A stretch of 39,795 nt of DNA from positions 1 to 39,795 of the forward strand of contig CAJUPQ010000029.1 of the NCBI GenBank assembly GCA_910588505.1, in the 5' to 3' direction. This document shows positions 33,931 through 39,795 of the stretch, piece after piece. Under the pieces are notes generated by a model. It did not search any database. It was not told the origin of the DNA and saw only the letters and a program-made list of their open reading frames with translations. The first letter of the stretch is position 1. Each line of letters opens with the position of its first letter. The stretch comes from an uncultured Hungatella sp. (lineage in GTDB: Bacteria; Bacillota; Clostridia; Lachnospirales; Lachnospiraceae). The position numbers were made by a program, and so were the translations under genes.

Positions 33931-35061
33931 TCAATTGATGGTGATAATTTGCTCTTCATTTAGTAAGCCCAGACGGGTTGGAGCAGGAGCTTCAGTAGTT
34001 GCCTGGGCGCCAGTGTTGCTGATTGTGATAATTTGTTCTTCATTCAGCAGGCCCAGGCGGGTTGGAGCAGGAGCTTCAGTAGTTGCCTGAGCGCCAGTGT
34101 TGCTGATTGTGATAATTTGTTCCTCATTCAGCAGGCCCAGGCGGGTTGGAGCAGGAGCTTCAGTAGTTGCTTGGGCACCAGTGTTGCTGATCGTGATAAT
34201 TTGCTCTTCGTTCAGCAGGCCCAGACGGGTTGGTTCAGGAGCTTTTTTGGCTGCCCGGACGCCTGCATTATTGACTGTTATAATTTCTTCTTCATTCAAT
34301 ACGCCAAGAAGGGTTGATTTCGGCGCGGAGTTTACTACGGCAGAGGGAGAATATAGGGCGTGACCATTCAGCATGATTCCATTGACCTGTTTTCCGGCGA
34401 TTTTAACGCCTCCCTGGCTCAACAAAGAAGAACCTTGCGTGGATAAAGCAACGCCTAAAGGAGAGGGGTTATAATTGATTGTCTTTACATCTTCGTAATC
34501 AACTGCAGATGTATCCGCAGATGCGACCTCGTCCCAGTAAAGCTTCGGATTGGTATTTGTTACACCTTTGCCGGAACCAACAATAAACTCATAAGCACAA
34601 ATTCCATAAGGTTCCAGATTTGCTATGTAAAGATCCGTGCCGTTTGCTTTTCCTGTAAAAGTTAATGGCAGATATTCGCCATTGCTATTTTTAATCGTTT
34701 TTCCATCACTGGGACCTGTTACAGAAACAGCAGCCTGTTTACCTACTAAAAGAGATAAAGCTGCATTGGCGTTTTTAGCCCGGGCAGGCTGCAAAAGATG
34801 AAGCTCTACGGTTTCTCCAACTTTCATCCGGATTCTTCCAGCCAGATACATTTCCCGGATCTGGCTATCCGTTGCGCCAATCGCTTTAAAAAAGCTGTTG
34901 TATTTGGATAAATTTTCCTTTTTCAAAGAAACATTTTCTACAGCTTTTCCATTTGTTGTTTGCAAAAGCGATGTTTCCGCAGCATAAATAGGCAGAATCA
35001 ACGCAGAGGCCATAATTGCGCCCGTAAAGACGGCTGTTAGCTGTTTTAGTACCTTTTTCAT
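33931..35061 (-). CDS. Secreted protein with C-terminal 28-residue repeats
   Basis: A 376-residue protein. The ATG at 35061 follows AGAGGTGG. A signal peptide covers residues 1-28 (ends PIYAAE). Residues 30-230 form a domain I do not recognise, with IGATDSQIREMYLAGRIRMK and YEFIVGSGKGV. From about residue 245 to the end, five repeats of a 28-residue unit occur: a divergent first one (STLLGVLNEEEIITVNNAG), then TRLGLLNEEQIITISNTG with linker AQATTEAPAP, and a last one truncated at LNEEQIITIN. The core LNEEQIITI is nearly invariant, so it may be a docking or amyloid-like motif. It sits next to a secreted transglutaminase-like gene on the same strand, each with its own promoter; Gln in every repeat makes it a conceivable crosslinking substrate, which is speculation. 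Confidence 0.85.
   Translation of the reverse strand: MKKVLKQLTAVFTGAIMASALILPIYAAETSLLQTTNGKAVENVSLKKENLSKYNSFFKAIGATDSQIREMYLAGRIRMKVGETVELHLLQPARAKNANAALSLLVGKQAAVSVTGPSDGKTIKNSNGEYLPLTFTGKANGTDLYIANLEPYGICAYEFIVGSGKGVTNTNPKLYWDEVASADTSAVDYEDVKTINYNPSPLGVALSTQGSSLLSQGGVKIAGKQVNGIMLNGHALYSPSAVVNSAPKSTLLGVLNEEEIITVNNAGVRAAKKAPEPTRLGLLNEEQIITISNTGAQATTEAPAPTRLGLLNEEQIITISNTGAQATTEAPAPTRLGLLNEEQIITISNTGAQATTEAPAPTRLGLLNEEQIITIN
33935..34325 (-). repeat. 84-bp coding tandem repeat (five copies)
   Basis: Five units of 84 bp encode the LNEEQIITI-containing repeats. The middle units are nearly identical in DNA, differing at a few third positions. The first-translated copy is diverged, and the last is cut short by the stop codon. 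Confidence 0.92.
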
Positions 35062-35160
35062 TGGATTATTCCACCTCTCGAATTTGATATAAAATTCTCG
35101 GCCTGACGGCTGCTTTATTGGATTGAAGAAAATTATCCAAATTGCTCCAATTCCGGCTTC

Positions 35161-35189
35161 ATTCTAACACTACTTCACATATTTGTCAA
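35161..35189 (-). promoter_or_regulatory. Promoter of the repeat-protein gene
   Basis: On the minus strand TTGACA (35189-35184) and TAGAAT (35166-35161) are spaced by 17 bases. It gives a leader of about 90 bases before the start at 35061. Confidence 0.85.
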
Positions 35190-35232
35190 TTATCCAATAT
35201 TTAACACATCTTAGCTTTATTTTTTGTATAAA

Positions 35233-36147
35233 TCAGAAAATATAACGGGACACTTGACTGGAAACAATGGTTTTCTGTCCTTCAGGAGATAATGTGGAGC
35301 TTACCACATCTGCAGGAATACAAAAGCTTCCTACATGGTTAATTGCTAATTGAGGATTGGAAGTGTCCACAGTTTCCCATTTCCCGTCTAATTGAACACG
35401 GTTCCAGGCATGAGCAGTTCCAAACTGTTTTGTTGTTCCAAATACAACGACACAGGGAATGCCCGCTTTATCACATAAAAGTTTATAAGCCCGGGCAAAG
35501 CCTTGGCAAATCGCACTGCCACTTACTAATCCTGCATAAGCTGTCTGCTGATCATAAACGTTTTGACCGCTTTGATACCGCTGAAATCCTGCAAAATCAT
35601 ATTTTACATTTTGGGCAACATAATTGCTTAAAGCTTGTGCTTTTTCCCGTTCTGTCATCTCCGGTTTCGTTACGGAAGCCACAATAGAAGCTGCTTTTTG
35701 CTCCAAAGCTTTAAAATTAGCCTGGCGGCTTTCTGGACTGCTGTTGTTGTAAGTCAAATTTAAAGTAATGATACCGGAATTTTCGCTGGTGTAGCTATAA
35801 TCAAAATGAGTAACATAATCTGTCAGCCCATTTTGAATATAGGCTTCAATGCAGGCCTGTCCCAATTCTTCAAATCTTGTTTCCATATCCTGACTTGAAA
35901 ATAAATTCGTTGGGACAGATACAGAAGAAGGACTGGATGAAAATGCTTTATAGAGATACTGCACAAGAGGTGTTGAACCTGTAAATGCACCGGAATCCGG
36001 TGCTTCTGTATTTCCTTCAGTTGTCTGTTGTACAGCCTGCTTGGTCAAAGATTTTTTTAAAGCTGCTGATACTGCATCTTCGGCATAAACTGGGACAGAA
36101 GCTGCCATTGCCGCGGCCATAAGCCCAGCAATCCACCGTATTTTCAT
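35233..36147 (-). CDS. Secreted transglutaminase-like protein
   Basis: A 304-residue protein. The ATG at 36147 (MKIRWIAGLM) has GAGGTG 7 bases upstream; an earlier TTG at 36162 overlaps that ribosome site and is rejected. Residues 1-22 form a signal peptide ending PVYAED. The C-terminal half is a transglutaminase-core fold: SAICQGFARAYKLLCDKAG with C214, AHAWNRVQLDGKWETVDTS with H246 and D261. The full triad is intact, so the enzyme is probably active as a peptidase, amidase or crosslinking enzyme outside the cell. Residues 25-90 are a low-complexity spacer. The C-terminal end is a short beta region. The gene sits beside a secreted repeat protein; each gene has its own promoter, but both are on the same strand. 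Confidence 0.9.
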   Translation of the reverse strand: MKIRWIAGLMAAAMAASVPVYAEDAVSAALKKSLTKQAVQQTTEGNTEAPDSGAFTGSTPLVQYLYKAFSSSPSSVSVPTNLFSSQDMETRFEELGQACIEAYIQNGLTDYVTHFDYSYTSENSGIITLNLTYNNSSPESRQANFKALEQKAASIVASVTKPEMTEREKAQALSNYVAQNVKYDFAGFQRYQSGQNVYDQQTAYAGLVSGSAICQGFARAYKLLCDKAGIPCVVVFGTTKQFGTAHAWNRVQLDGKWETVDTSNPQLAINHVGSFCIPADVVSSTLSPEGQKTIVSSQVSRYIF

Positions 36148-36175
36148 CAATAAACACCTCAATATTTTTTATCTA

Positions 36176-36213
36176 AAAAGCTTGTTGTCCCCCTCCATTT
36201 TCCACAAGCTTTT
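36176..36213 (-). promoter_or_regulatory. 5' leader hairpin of the transglutaminase-like gene
   Basis: A perfect 10-bp stem (36213-36204 with 36185-36176, read AAAAGCTTGT...ACAAGCTTTT) begins about 4 bases after the predicted transcript start. An 18-base loop contains GGAGGGGG. A five-T run follows. It could protect the mRNA 5' end or attenuate transcription. Confidence 0.5.
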
Positions 36214-36223
36214 CTATTTTTTT

Positions 36224-36252
36224 ATTAAATCATATGGTCCAATGAATGTCAA
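36224..36252 (-). promoter_or_regulatory. Promoter of the transglutaminase-like gene
   Basis: Minus-strand TTGACA (36252-36247) and TTTAAT (36229-36224) have a 17-base spacer. The -35 is perfect, the -10 is imperfect. Confidence 0.6.
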
Positions 36253-36278
36253 CGGAAGGGAATTATGGCTGAATTTTT

Positions 36279-36307
36279 TTGAAATAAAGAAAGCCTTGTG
36301 ATAAAAT
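36279..36307 (+). promoter_or_regulatory. Promoter of the zinc-ribbon membrane protein
   Basis: TTGAAA (36279-36284) and TAAAAT (36302-36307) are separated by 17 bases; transcription would begin about 40 bases before the start codon. Confidence 0.7.
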
Positions 36308-36353
36308 ATATTGATAATATCCATTGACTGATTCTTGAAAGGTGTAGGTATTT

Positions 36354-36878
36354 ATGACCAGATGCCCAAATTGTAATAAACCAGCAAAGGGGCGTATTTG
36401 TGGATACTGCGGCGCCTCTTTAGTGGAAGGGTACTTTCATCCTGCAACAAAAGCTACGGACCAGTATCCTACTGTTAATCCAGGCAGTTTAGCTGCGGCT
36501 GTTGTTGGTATTTTTGGCGGCCTGGTGTTATTAGTCGCTGCCGCATTCCAGGCAATTTCAGTTTATCCTCCAGGTTCTGCCCCCATTTATTTTCCTGATC
36601 TTTCCTGGTGGATACAACTGTTAGCAACTGTTTTTTGCGGGGCATTATTCTTTGTACAACAGATTGTCTTGCATGGGCTTCGGTTTTCTATGTTATTTGA
36701 CGGGATTTGGTTGTATTTATCTGTTTTTGGACTGGGATTTGCTTTATTTGCTTCTTATCAAATCGGTTTAGAAACCTTTTTTGGAAGTTTTTTAACATCC
36801 GTTTTTTTCCTTACAGGATGTACTTTGTGTATGATTTCTTGTATGATCAGCATCATTTCATATCGGAAACCGGAATGA
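36354..36878 (+). CDS. Zinc-ribbon membrane protein of unknown function
   Basis: A 174-residue protein. The ATG at 36354 follows AAAGGTG. Its N-terminus is a zinc ribbon, CPNC (C4, C7) and CGYC (C16, C19). A short hydrophilic linker leads to four hydrophobic segments near residues 46-68, 84-101, 108-132 and 140-168, and the protein ends RKPE. No family beyond the zinc ribbon was recognised. It resembles the DUF6320 protein at 14007-14711 in layout (ribbon then membrane helices) but not in sequence. It is monocistronic, upstream of the AT-rich partition block. Confidence 0.8.
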   Translation: MTRCPNCNKPAKGRICGYCGASLVEGYFHPATKATDQYPTVNPGSLAAAVVGIFGGLVLLVAAAFQAISVYPPGSAPIYFPDLSWWIQLLATVFCGALFFVQQIVLHGLRFSMLFDGIWLYLSVFGLGFALFASYQIGLETFFGSFLTSVFFLTGCTLCMISCMISIISYRKPE

Positions 36879-36889
36879 AAATTTTTGAA

Positions 36890-36942
36890 ATAACGGAGTA
36901 AACTGTACGTATATAAAAGACAGTTTGCTCCGTTATATTTCT
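36890..36942 (+). terminator. Terminator after the zinc-ribbon membrane protein
   Basis: A 16-bp stem with one mismatch (36890-36905 with 36921-36936, ATAACGGAG...CTCCGTTAT) has a 15-base loop and ends in a T-rich stretch. It also separates this gene from the AT block. Confidence 0.75.
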
Positions 36943-37310
36943 AATATATTAACGAATATATTAACTAATAGAATAGTTAATAATTAGAAAAGTATATTTC
37001 TATTACATAATATAATAATTAGTGAATATATTAGATAATTATTCAATTAACTGTTAGTTATTATATTAGAATATATATTAACGAATATATTAGAAATATA
37101 TTAGCTATTATATTAGAAAATATATTAGTTAATTATTAGATTAACTGATATAAAATATATTAACGATTATATTTTTAATATAATCGTTAATATATTCGCT
37201 TTATACATTTTTAATTGTTAGTTAACAGATAACTAATAATTTGTGAATATAATAACTAATATAATAGCTATTATATTAGTTATTATATGTGATAATATAT
37301 TCGATAAAAT
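36937..37310. repeat. AT-rich palindrome-repeat block, candidate centromere (parS-like)
   Basis: About 370 bases are built from A/T-only words with dispersed TTAACGAATATATTA (36950 and 37078 regions), CTATTATATTAG (two copies) and many TTAGTTA/TTAACTA words. It includes a perfect inverted repeat of 18 bp (37154-37171 with 37179-37196) around a 7-base centre, extendable to 20 bp. No gene fits in it. Its place directly before parA and a ribbon-helix-helix gene matches the layout of plasmid centromeres bound by such adaptors. A GCCCA/TGGGC inverted repeat (37354-37379) nearer the start could be the parA operator. Confidence 0.6.
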
Positions 37311-37408
37311 CTCCTTATATTCGCCTTGTTTTTTATGTTATATTTAAAAAAGTGCCCAGTATAAGCGTAAAAATTGGGCCACACGAAAGGAGGAACATCT
37401 CTATTATC

Positions 37409-38218
37409 ATGAAAATAATTACATTTGGAACTTTAAAAGGCGGCGTTGGAAAAACAATGCTTTGCTTTAATATTGGCGGAATCCTAGCTCAAAACGGAAA
37501 AAAAGTACTTGTAATAGATAGCGACTTACAAGGAAATTTAACCAATAATATGGGCATAGATCGGACAAAATCAGATCTGTTTACCACCTATGATATTTAC
37601 CGTTTGGACAACCCGCCGCCCCATCCGGAATCTTTAATTCTTTTCCATCCTATTGAAAAATTAGAAAATTTAGACATTATTCCCGGCTCAATATTTTTAC
37701 ATAAAGCGGAATTAAATGTAGCATCTGTTACCGGACGAGAACGGATATTATTAAATTATTTATCCGATTATGAGGACTTTTTTTCTAAATATGATTATAT
37801 TTTAATTGACACAAACCCTAGCATGTCTATTGTCAATCAAAATGCTTTCCTTGTTTCAGAAGCAATACTTTTAATTTCTGATGTGTCTATGAACGCCGTA
37901 GAAGGTGCTCAGCTCTTTATTGCTTTATGGGAAAATGCTAGAAAACGTCTTCGTACAGCGGACAATATAAAGGGATTTATTATCAACGATTTTGACAACA
38001 GGAATAAATTATCCGCTGATTTTTTGGATTTCATTCATACAAGTCCGGAAACCGCTGATCTCCGGGAAATTTTACTGGATACCATTGTTCCGCGGAACGT
38101 CCGCTTAACAGAAAGTGAACTGGCTGCTATCCCAATTTCCCTTTATGATCCCCATTCCAAAGGGTATGAAGCAATTGCAGCTTTGACAGAAGAACTGCTG
38201 CGCAAACAAATTATCTAA
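37409..38218 (+). CDS. parA: ParA-family partition ATPase
   Basis: A 269-residue cytosolic ATPase. The deviant Walker A motif is KGGVGKT near residues 10-16, Walker A' is VIDSDLQGNLT, and Walker B is YILIDTNPS. These define the ParA/Soj/MinD fold, and no DNA-binding N-terminal domain is present, as in the small type Ib partition ATPases. The ATG at 37409 lies 15 bases after AAGGAGG; an ATT codon at 37403 is 9 bases away and could be used instead, so the start is uncertain by two codons. It should move the replicon along the nucleoid in response to ATP. The ribbon-helix-helix gene is 20 bp downstream, and the AT palindrome block lies upstream. Confidence 0.93.
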   Translation: MKIITFGTLKGGVGKTMLCFNIGGILAQNGKKVLVIDSDLQGNLTNNMGIDRTKSDLFTTYDIYRLDNPPPHPESLILFHPIEKLENLDIIPGSIFLHKAELNVASVTGRERILLNYLSDYEDFFSKYDYILIDTNPSMSIVNQNAFLVSEAILLISDVSMNAVEGAQLFIALWENARKRLRTADNIKGFIINDFDNRNKLSADFLDFIHTSPETADLREILLDTIVPRNVRLTESELAAIPISLYDPHSKGYEAIAALTEELLRKQII

Positions 38219-38238
38219 GTCTGAAAGGATGTTTTTTT

Positions 38239-38535
38239 ATGGAAAATAAATTTACAAAAGGCGTTTTGGAACGGCAGGAACGGGAATATAACAAGCAGTC
38301 CCCTGGACAGCCTTCTGTCTCGCAAAATGAATATATACCTGCCCAGTCTTCACCATCCGTTTTGGATTTGTCAGATTTATTTGATCGGGAAGCAGAACGG
38401 AAAGCAAAAAATAAAACTTTTTATTTGGATGATTCTGTTATTCAGGCCATTAAAAAAACAGCGTCAGACTATCATGTTACGGAAAGCAAACTGGTAAACG
38501 ATATCCTTAAAAAAATCCTTTTTTCTCAAAACTAA
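38239..38535 (+). CDS. Ribbon-helix-helix partition adaptor (ParB-like, small)
   Basis: A 98-residue protein. The ATG at 38239 follows AAAGGATG. Residues 1-50 are polar and low in structure (QSPGQPSVSQNEY), as in adaptors whose flexible tail contacts ParA. The C-terminus has a ribbon-helix-helix: a short strand KTFYLDDSV, helix IQAIKKTASDYH, then VTESKLVNDILKKIL. Such proteins bind repeated centromere sites and stimulate the ATPase; many also repress the par operon. It ends just before a terminator. The call depends mainly on context and fold pattern. Confidence 0.82.
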   Translation: MENKFTKGVLERQEREYNKQSPGQPSVSQNEYIPAQSSPSVLDLSDLFDREAERKAKNKTFYLDDSVIQAIKKTASDYHVTESKLVNDILKKILFSQN

Positions 38536-38540
38536 AAAAT

Positions 38541-38569
38541 AAAGCCCTTCACAAAATGTGAAAGGCTTT
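38541..38569. terminator. Terminator shared by the par operon and the tRNA gene
   Basis: A 13-bp stem with one mismatch (38541-38553 AAAGCCCTTCACA with 38557-38569 TGTGAAAGGCTTT). It follows the parB-like stop and the 3' end of the minus-strand tRNA. Confidence 0.75.
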
Positions 38570-38577
38570 CATCTGAG

Positions 38578-38648
38578 AGCAGGTAACGGGAATCGAACCC
38601 GCGTTGTCTGCTTGGGAAGCAGAAGTGTTACCATTGCACCATACCTGC
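38578..38648 (-). tRNA. tRNA-Gly (anticodon CCC)
   Basis: The minus strand folds into a full cloverleaf. The 7-bp acceptor stem is GCAGGTA with TACCTGC; the D arm is GTG/CAC. The anticodon stem TCTGC/GCAGA closes the loop TTCCCAA, giving anticodon CCC (codon GGG). The T arm has the loop TTCGATT. The discriminator base is T, normal for glycine tRNAs. No CCA is encoded. A perfect consensus promoter lies just upstream. Confidence 0.95.
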
Positions 38649-38671
38649 GTCAATCTTTGTTTATCTTTTCT

Positions 38672-38700
38672 ATTATACAAATTTTCCCCATTGTTGTCAA
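38672..38700 (-). promoter_or_regulatory. tRNA-Gly promoter, perfect consensus
   Basis: Minus-strand TTGACA (38700-38695) and TATAAT (38677-38672) are separated by exactly 17 bases. It lies 23 bases before the tRNA 5' end, and is the strongest-looking promoter in the window. Confidence 0.92.
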
Positions 38701-38751
38701 TATTTCTTGGGGAATCACTGTTCCTCTGGATATTTTCTAAAACCATTTCAG

Positions 38752-38780
38752 ATGACAGACTGTCCAGAATCCGGTATAAT
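38752..38780 (+). promoter_or_regulatory. Promoter of the FkbM-like gene
   Basis: ATGACA (38752-38757) and TATAAT (38775-38780) are spaced by 17 bases; the start codon at 38812 is about 25 bases past the predicted start site. Confidence 0.8.
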
Positions 38781-38811
38781 AGAGAAAATCCAGAATGTTG
38801 GGGAGGCCCGT

Positions 38812-39795
38812 ATGAGTAAATCCGTATCTGATCAGCTTATGGATATGCTGAGAACGATTGATGAAACCCAAAATTTTCTTAGAAAACGGTGCGCCTCCGG
38901 CCAGGCAGGCCAGTCTATGAGCCTGTTTGAAGATTTGGCTTCCTTATTGGCCCTTTTGGAAAGGCGCTACCGGAAGTCTGGCTATCTTCCAAAGGAAAGA
39001 ATCCCTCTTTTAGATCCAAATGCAGACATTCTTTCGGCTGTCCGTTTTTTGGATGCCTTGGACCGCTGGAGCGCAAAAACCAAAGATAAAGTAAAACGCA
39101 TTAAAATACGCCAGGAATTAGCCCGGGGCGGCATTATTGAGGCTGCTGTAAAAGAAGGGAAGCCCTTTGCCCAGCAGGCCGCTGAAATGGTACAGTTTGT
39201 CCGGCCTGGTTCCCCAGAGGAACGTGCCGAAGAAGATCCGGGCGTCAGCGTAGATTTCTCCCGTGAATCCGTAGCAAAGGCCAGGGCTGCTTATCATGCG
39301 GCTCCGCAGCCTGATTTCGAGGCAGAAAATCCGTATTTCGAGGAATCTATGCCGCCAGTCCAGTCCGATGCAGAGCCAGATCCTTTTTCTTGGCCGGAAG
39401 ATGAAAATGCGCGTTTATTTGCCAGTATCCGTGCAAGGACCGGCATCCGGGCGCCGCAAACCAGGGATGATCAGGAAAACGAGGCAGAAGAAAACAGCAA
39501 AGACATGGAAAGAGAATTTCCGACTCGTGCTTCTGCATCCCGCTCCATGAGATCCAGAAAAAAAGCTTTTTCTCCTGCTCCGGATGATCCGATGGAATCA
39601 CAGCCTATGGAAACGCAAGAACCAGGCCCCCGCCCCATGCGGGCAAGGCCCATGGAACCCCAAGAACCGGAAGCCCGCCCTATGCGGGCAAGGCCCATGG
39701 AACCCCAAGAACCGGAAGCCCGCCCCATGCGGGCAAGGCTCATGGAACCCCAAGAACCGGAAGCCCGCCCTATGCGGGCAAGGCCCATGGAACCC
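38812..39795 (+). CDS. FkbM-like methyltransferase gene, N-terminal part (continues at position 1)
   Basis: An open frame of 328 codons with no stop before the end of the window. The ATG at 38812 has GGGGAGG 5 bases upstream. Residues 1-120 are helical and charged (MSKSVSDQLMDMLRTIDETQ, then LLERRYRKSGYLPKERI), of no family I recognise. Residues 120-270 are acidic and Pro/Ser-rich. From 39631 the 45-bp repeats encode RPMRARPMEPQEPEA units. The last codon is CCC of a unit whose remaining bases are completed by position 1 onward if 7 bases are restored. The methyltransferase domain is in the part at 1-1226. No signal peptide or TM segment, so a cytosolic protein with a flexible positively charged repeat spacer. 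Confidence 0.85.
   Translation, partial: MSKSVSDQLMDMLRTIDETQNFLRKRCASGQAGQSMSLFEDLASLLALLERRYRKSGYLPKERIPLLDPNADILSAVRFLDALDRWSAKTKDKVKRIKIRQELARGGIIEAAVKEGKPFAQQAAEMVQFVRPGSPEERAEEDPGVSVDFSRESVAKARAAYHAAPQPDFEAENPYFEESMPPVQSDAEPDPFSWPEDENARLFASIRARTGIRAPQTRDDQENEAEENSKDMEREFPTRASASRSMRSRKKAFSPAPDDPMESQPMETQEPGPRPMRARPMEPQEPEARPMRARPMEPQEPEARPMRARLMEPQEPEARPMRARPMEP
39631..39795 (+). repeat. 45-bp coding tandem repeat, left part
   Basis: Three complete units (39631-39675, 39676-39720, 39721-39765) and 30 bases of a fourth (39766-39795). Units differ at single bases; one has CTC for CCC (Pro to Leu). The partial unit here (30), 7 missing bases and the 8-base partial unit at position 1 add up to exactly 45. 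Confidence 0.95.

Noticed and set aside
33935..34325. Possible CRISPR or noncoding repeat array
   Set aside because: The 84-bp period is a multiple of three and stays in frame in a secreted protein; there are no spacers.
37409..38535. Toxin-antitoxin reading of the ATPase and ribbon-helix-helix pair
   Set aside because: The first gene has a complete ParA Walker set and no toxin fold, so partition is the better reading.
38558..38740. Small open frame over the tRNA gene
   Set aside because: It overlaps a complete tRNA cloverleaf and its promoter; no ribosome site or family similarity was seen.
1..39795. Direct end-to-end join of the window as given
   Set aside because: It would shift the frame of an otherwise intact repeat gene; a 7-base gap or lost repeat units is more plausible.

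Overview
The window reads as one essentially complete circular replicon of about 39.8 kb from a member of the Clostridia (Bacillota), probably a gut species. The host call rests on strong AGGAGG-type ribosome sites, canonical TTGACA-N17-TATAAT promoters, and protein types common in that class: DUF6320, Rep_3 initiators, a thioester-less macroglobulin, a Rrf2 regulator and an RND pump in a Gram-positive setting. Circularity is an inference. The first and last bases both lie inside the same 45-bp coding repeat, and one reading frame that starts at 38812 continues at position 1 if exactly 7 bases (modulo 3) are restored between the ends. No transposase, integrase, relaxase or antibiotic-resistance gene was recognised.

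Maintenance functions are spread over three places. Origin 1 (12017-12250) has an AT-rich tract, four 22-bp iterons and a self-overlapped promoter driving Rep_3 initiator 1 (12300-13061). Origin 2 (29241-29529) has four tandem 22-bp iterons plus one degenerate copy, an AT-rich 10-bp tandem tract and a promoter driving Rep_3 initiator 2 (29567-30382). A 370-bp palindrome-rich AT block (36937-37310) lies before a ParA ATPase and a ribbon-helix-helix partner (37409-38535). A tRNA-Gly(CCC) with a perfect consensus promoter follows. Two different iteron origins plus a tRNA gene and housekeeping-type enzymes make this look like a cointegrate plasmid or a very small chromid.

Cargo, in order: the end of a repeat-bearing FkbM-like methyltransferase (1-1226, beginning at 38812); a membrane-anchored alpha-2-macroglobulin-like giant (1343-6550); an RND efflux pump and its adaptor on the minus strand (6742-11792); origin 1; a four-gene minus-strand lipid-type cluster (16877-13107: esterase, HxxxDG acyltransferase, DUF6320 membrane zinc-ribbon protein, diacylglycerol-kinase-like enzyme); a surface beta-solenoid protein plus a secreted partner (17036-21335); a bactofilin with a long structured leader (21408-22295); an operon of DUF1015, ABC-F and YdcF-like genes (22742-26759); a Rrf2 regulator; a beta-CASP metallo-hydrolase; origin 2; a TIGR01212 radical SAM protein; a small secreted protein; adenine deaminase; a secreted 28-residue-repeat protein; a secreted transglutaminase-like protein; a zinc-ribbon membrane protein; and the partition locus.

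Most cargo concerns the cell envelope: secreted or anchored proteins, efflux, lipid enzymes, a bactofilin and YdcF. Convergent gene pairs are separated by strong bidirectional hairpin terminators, so the transcription units are cleanly delimited.
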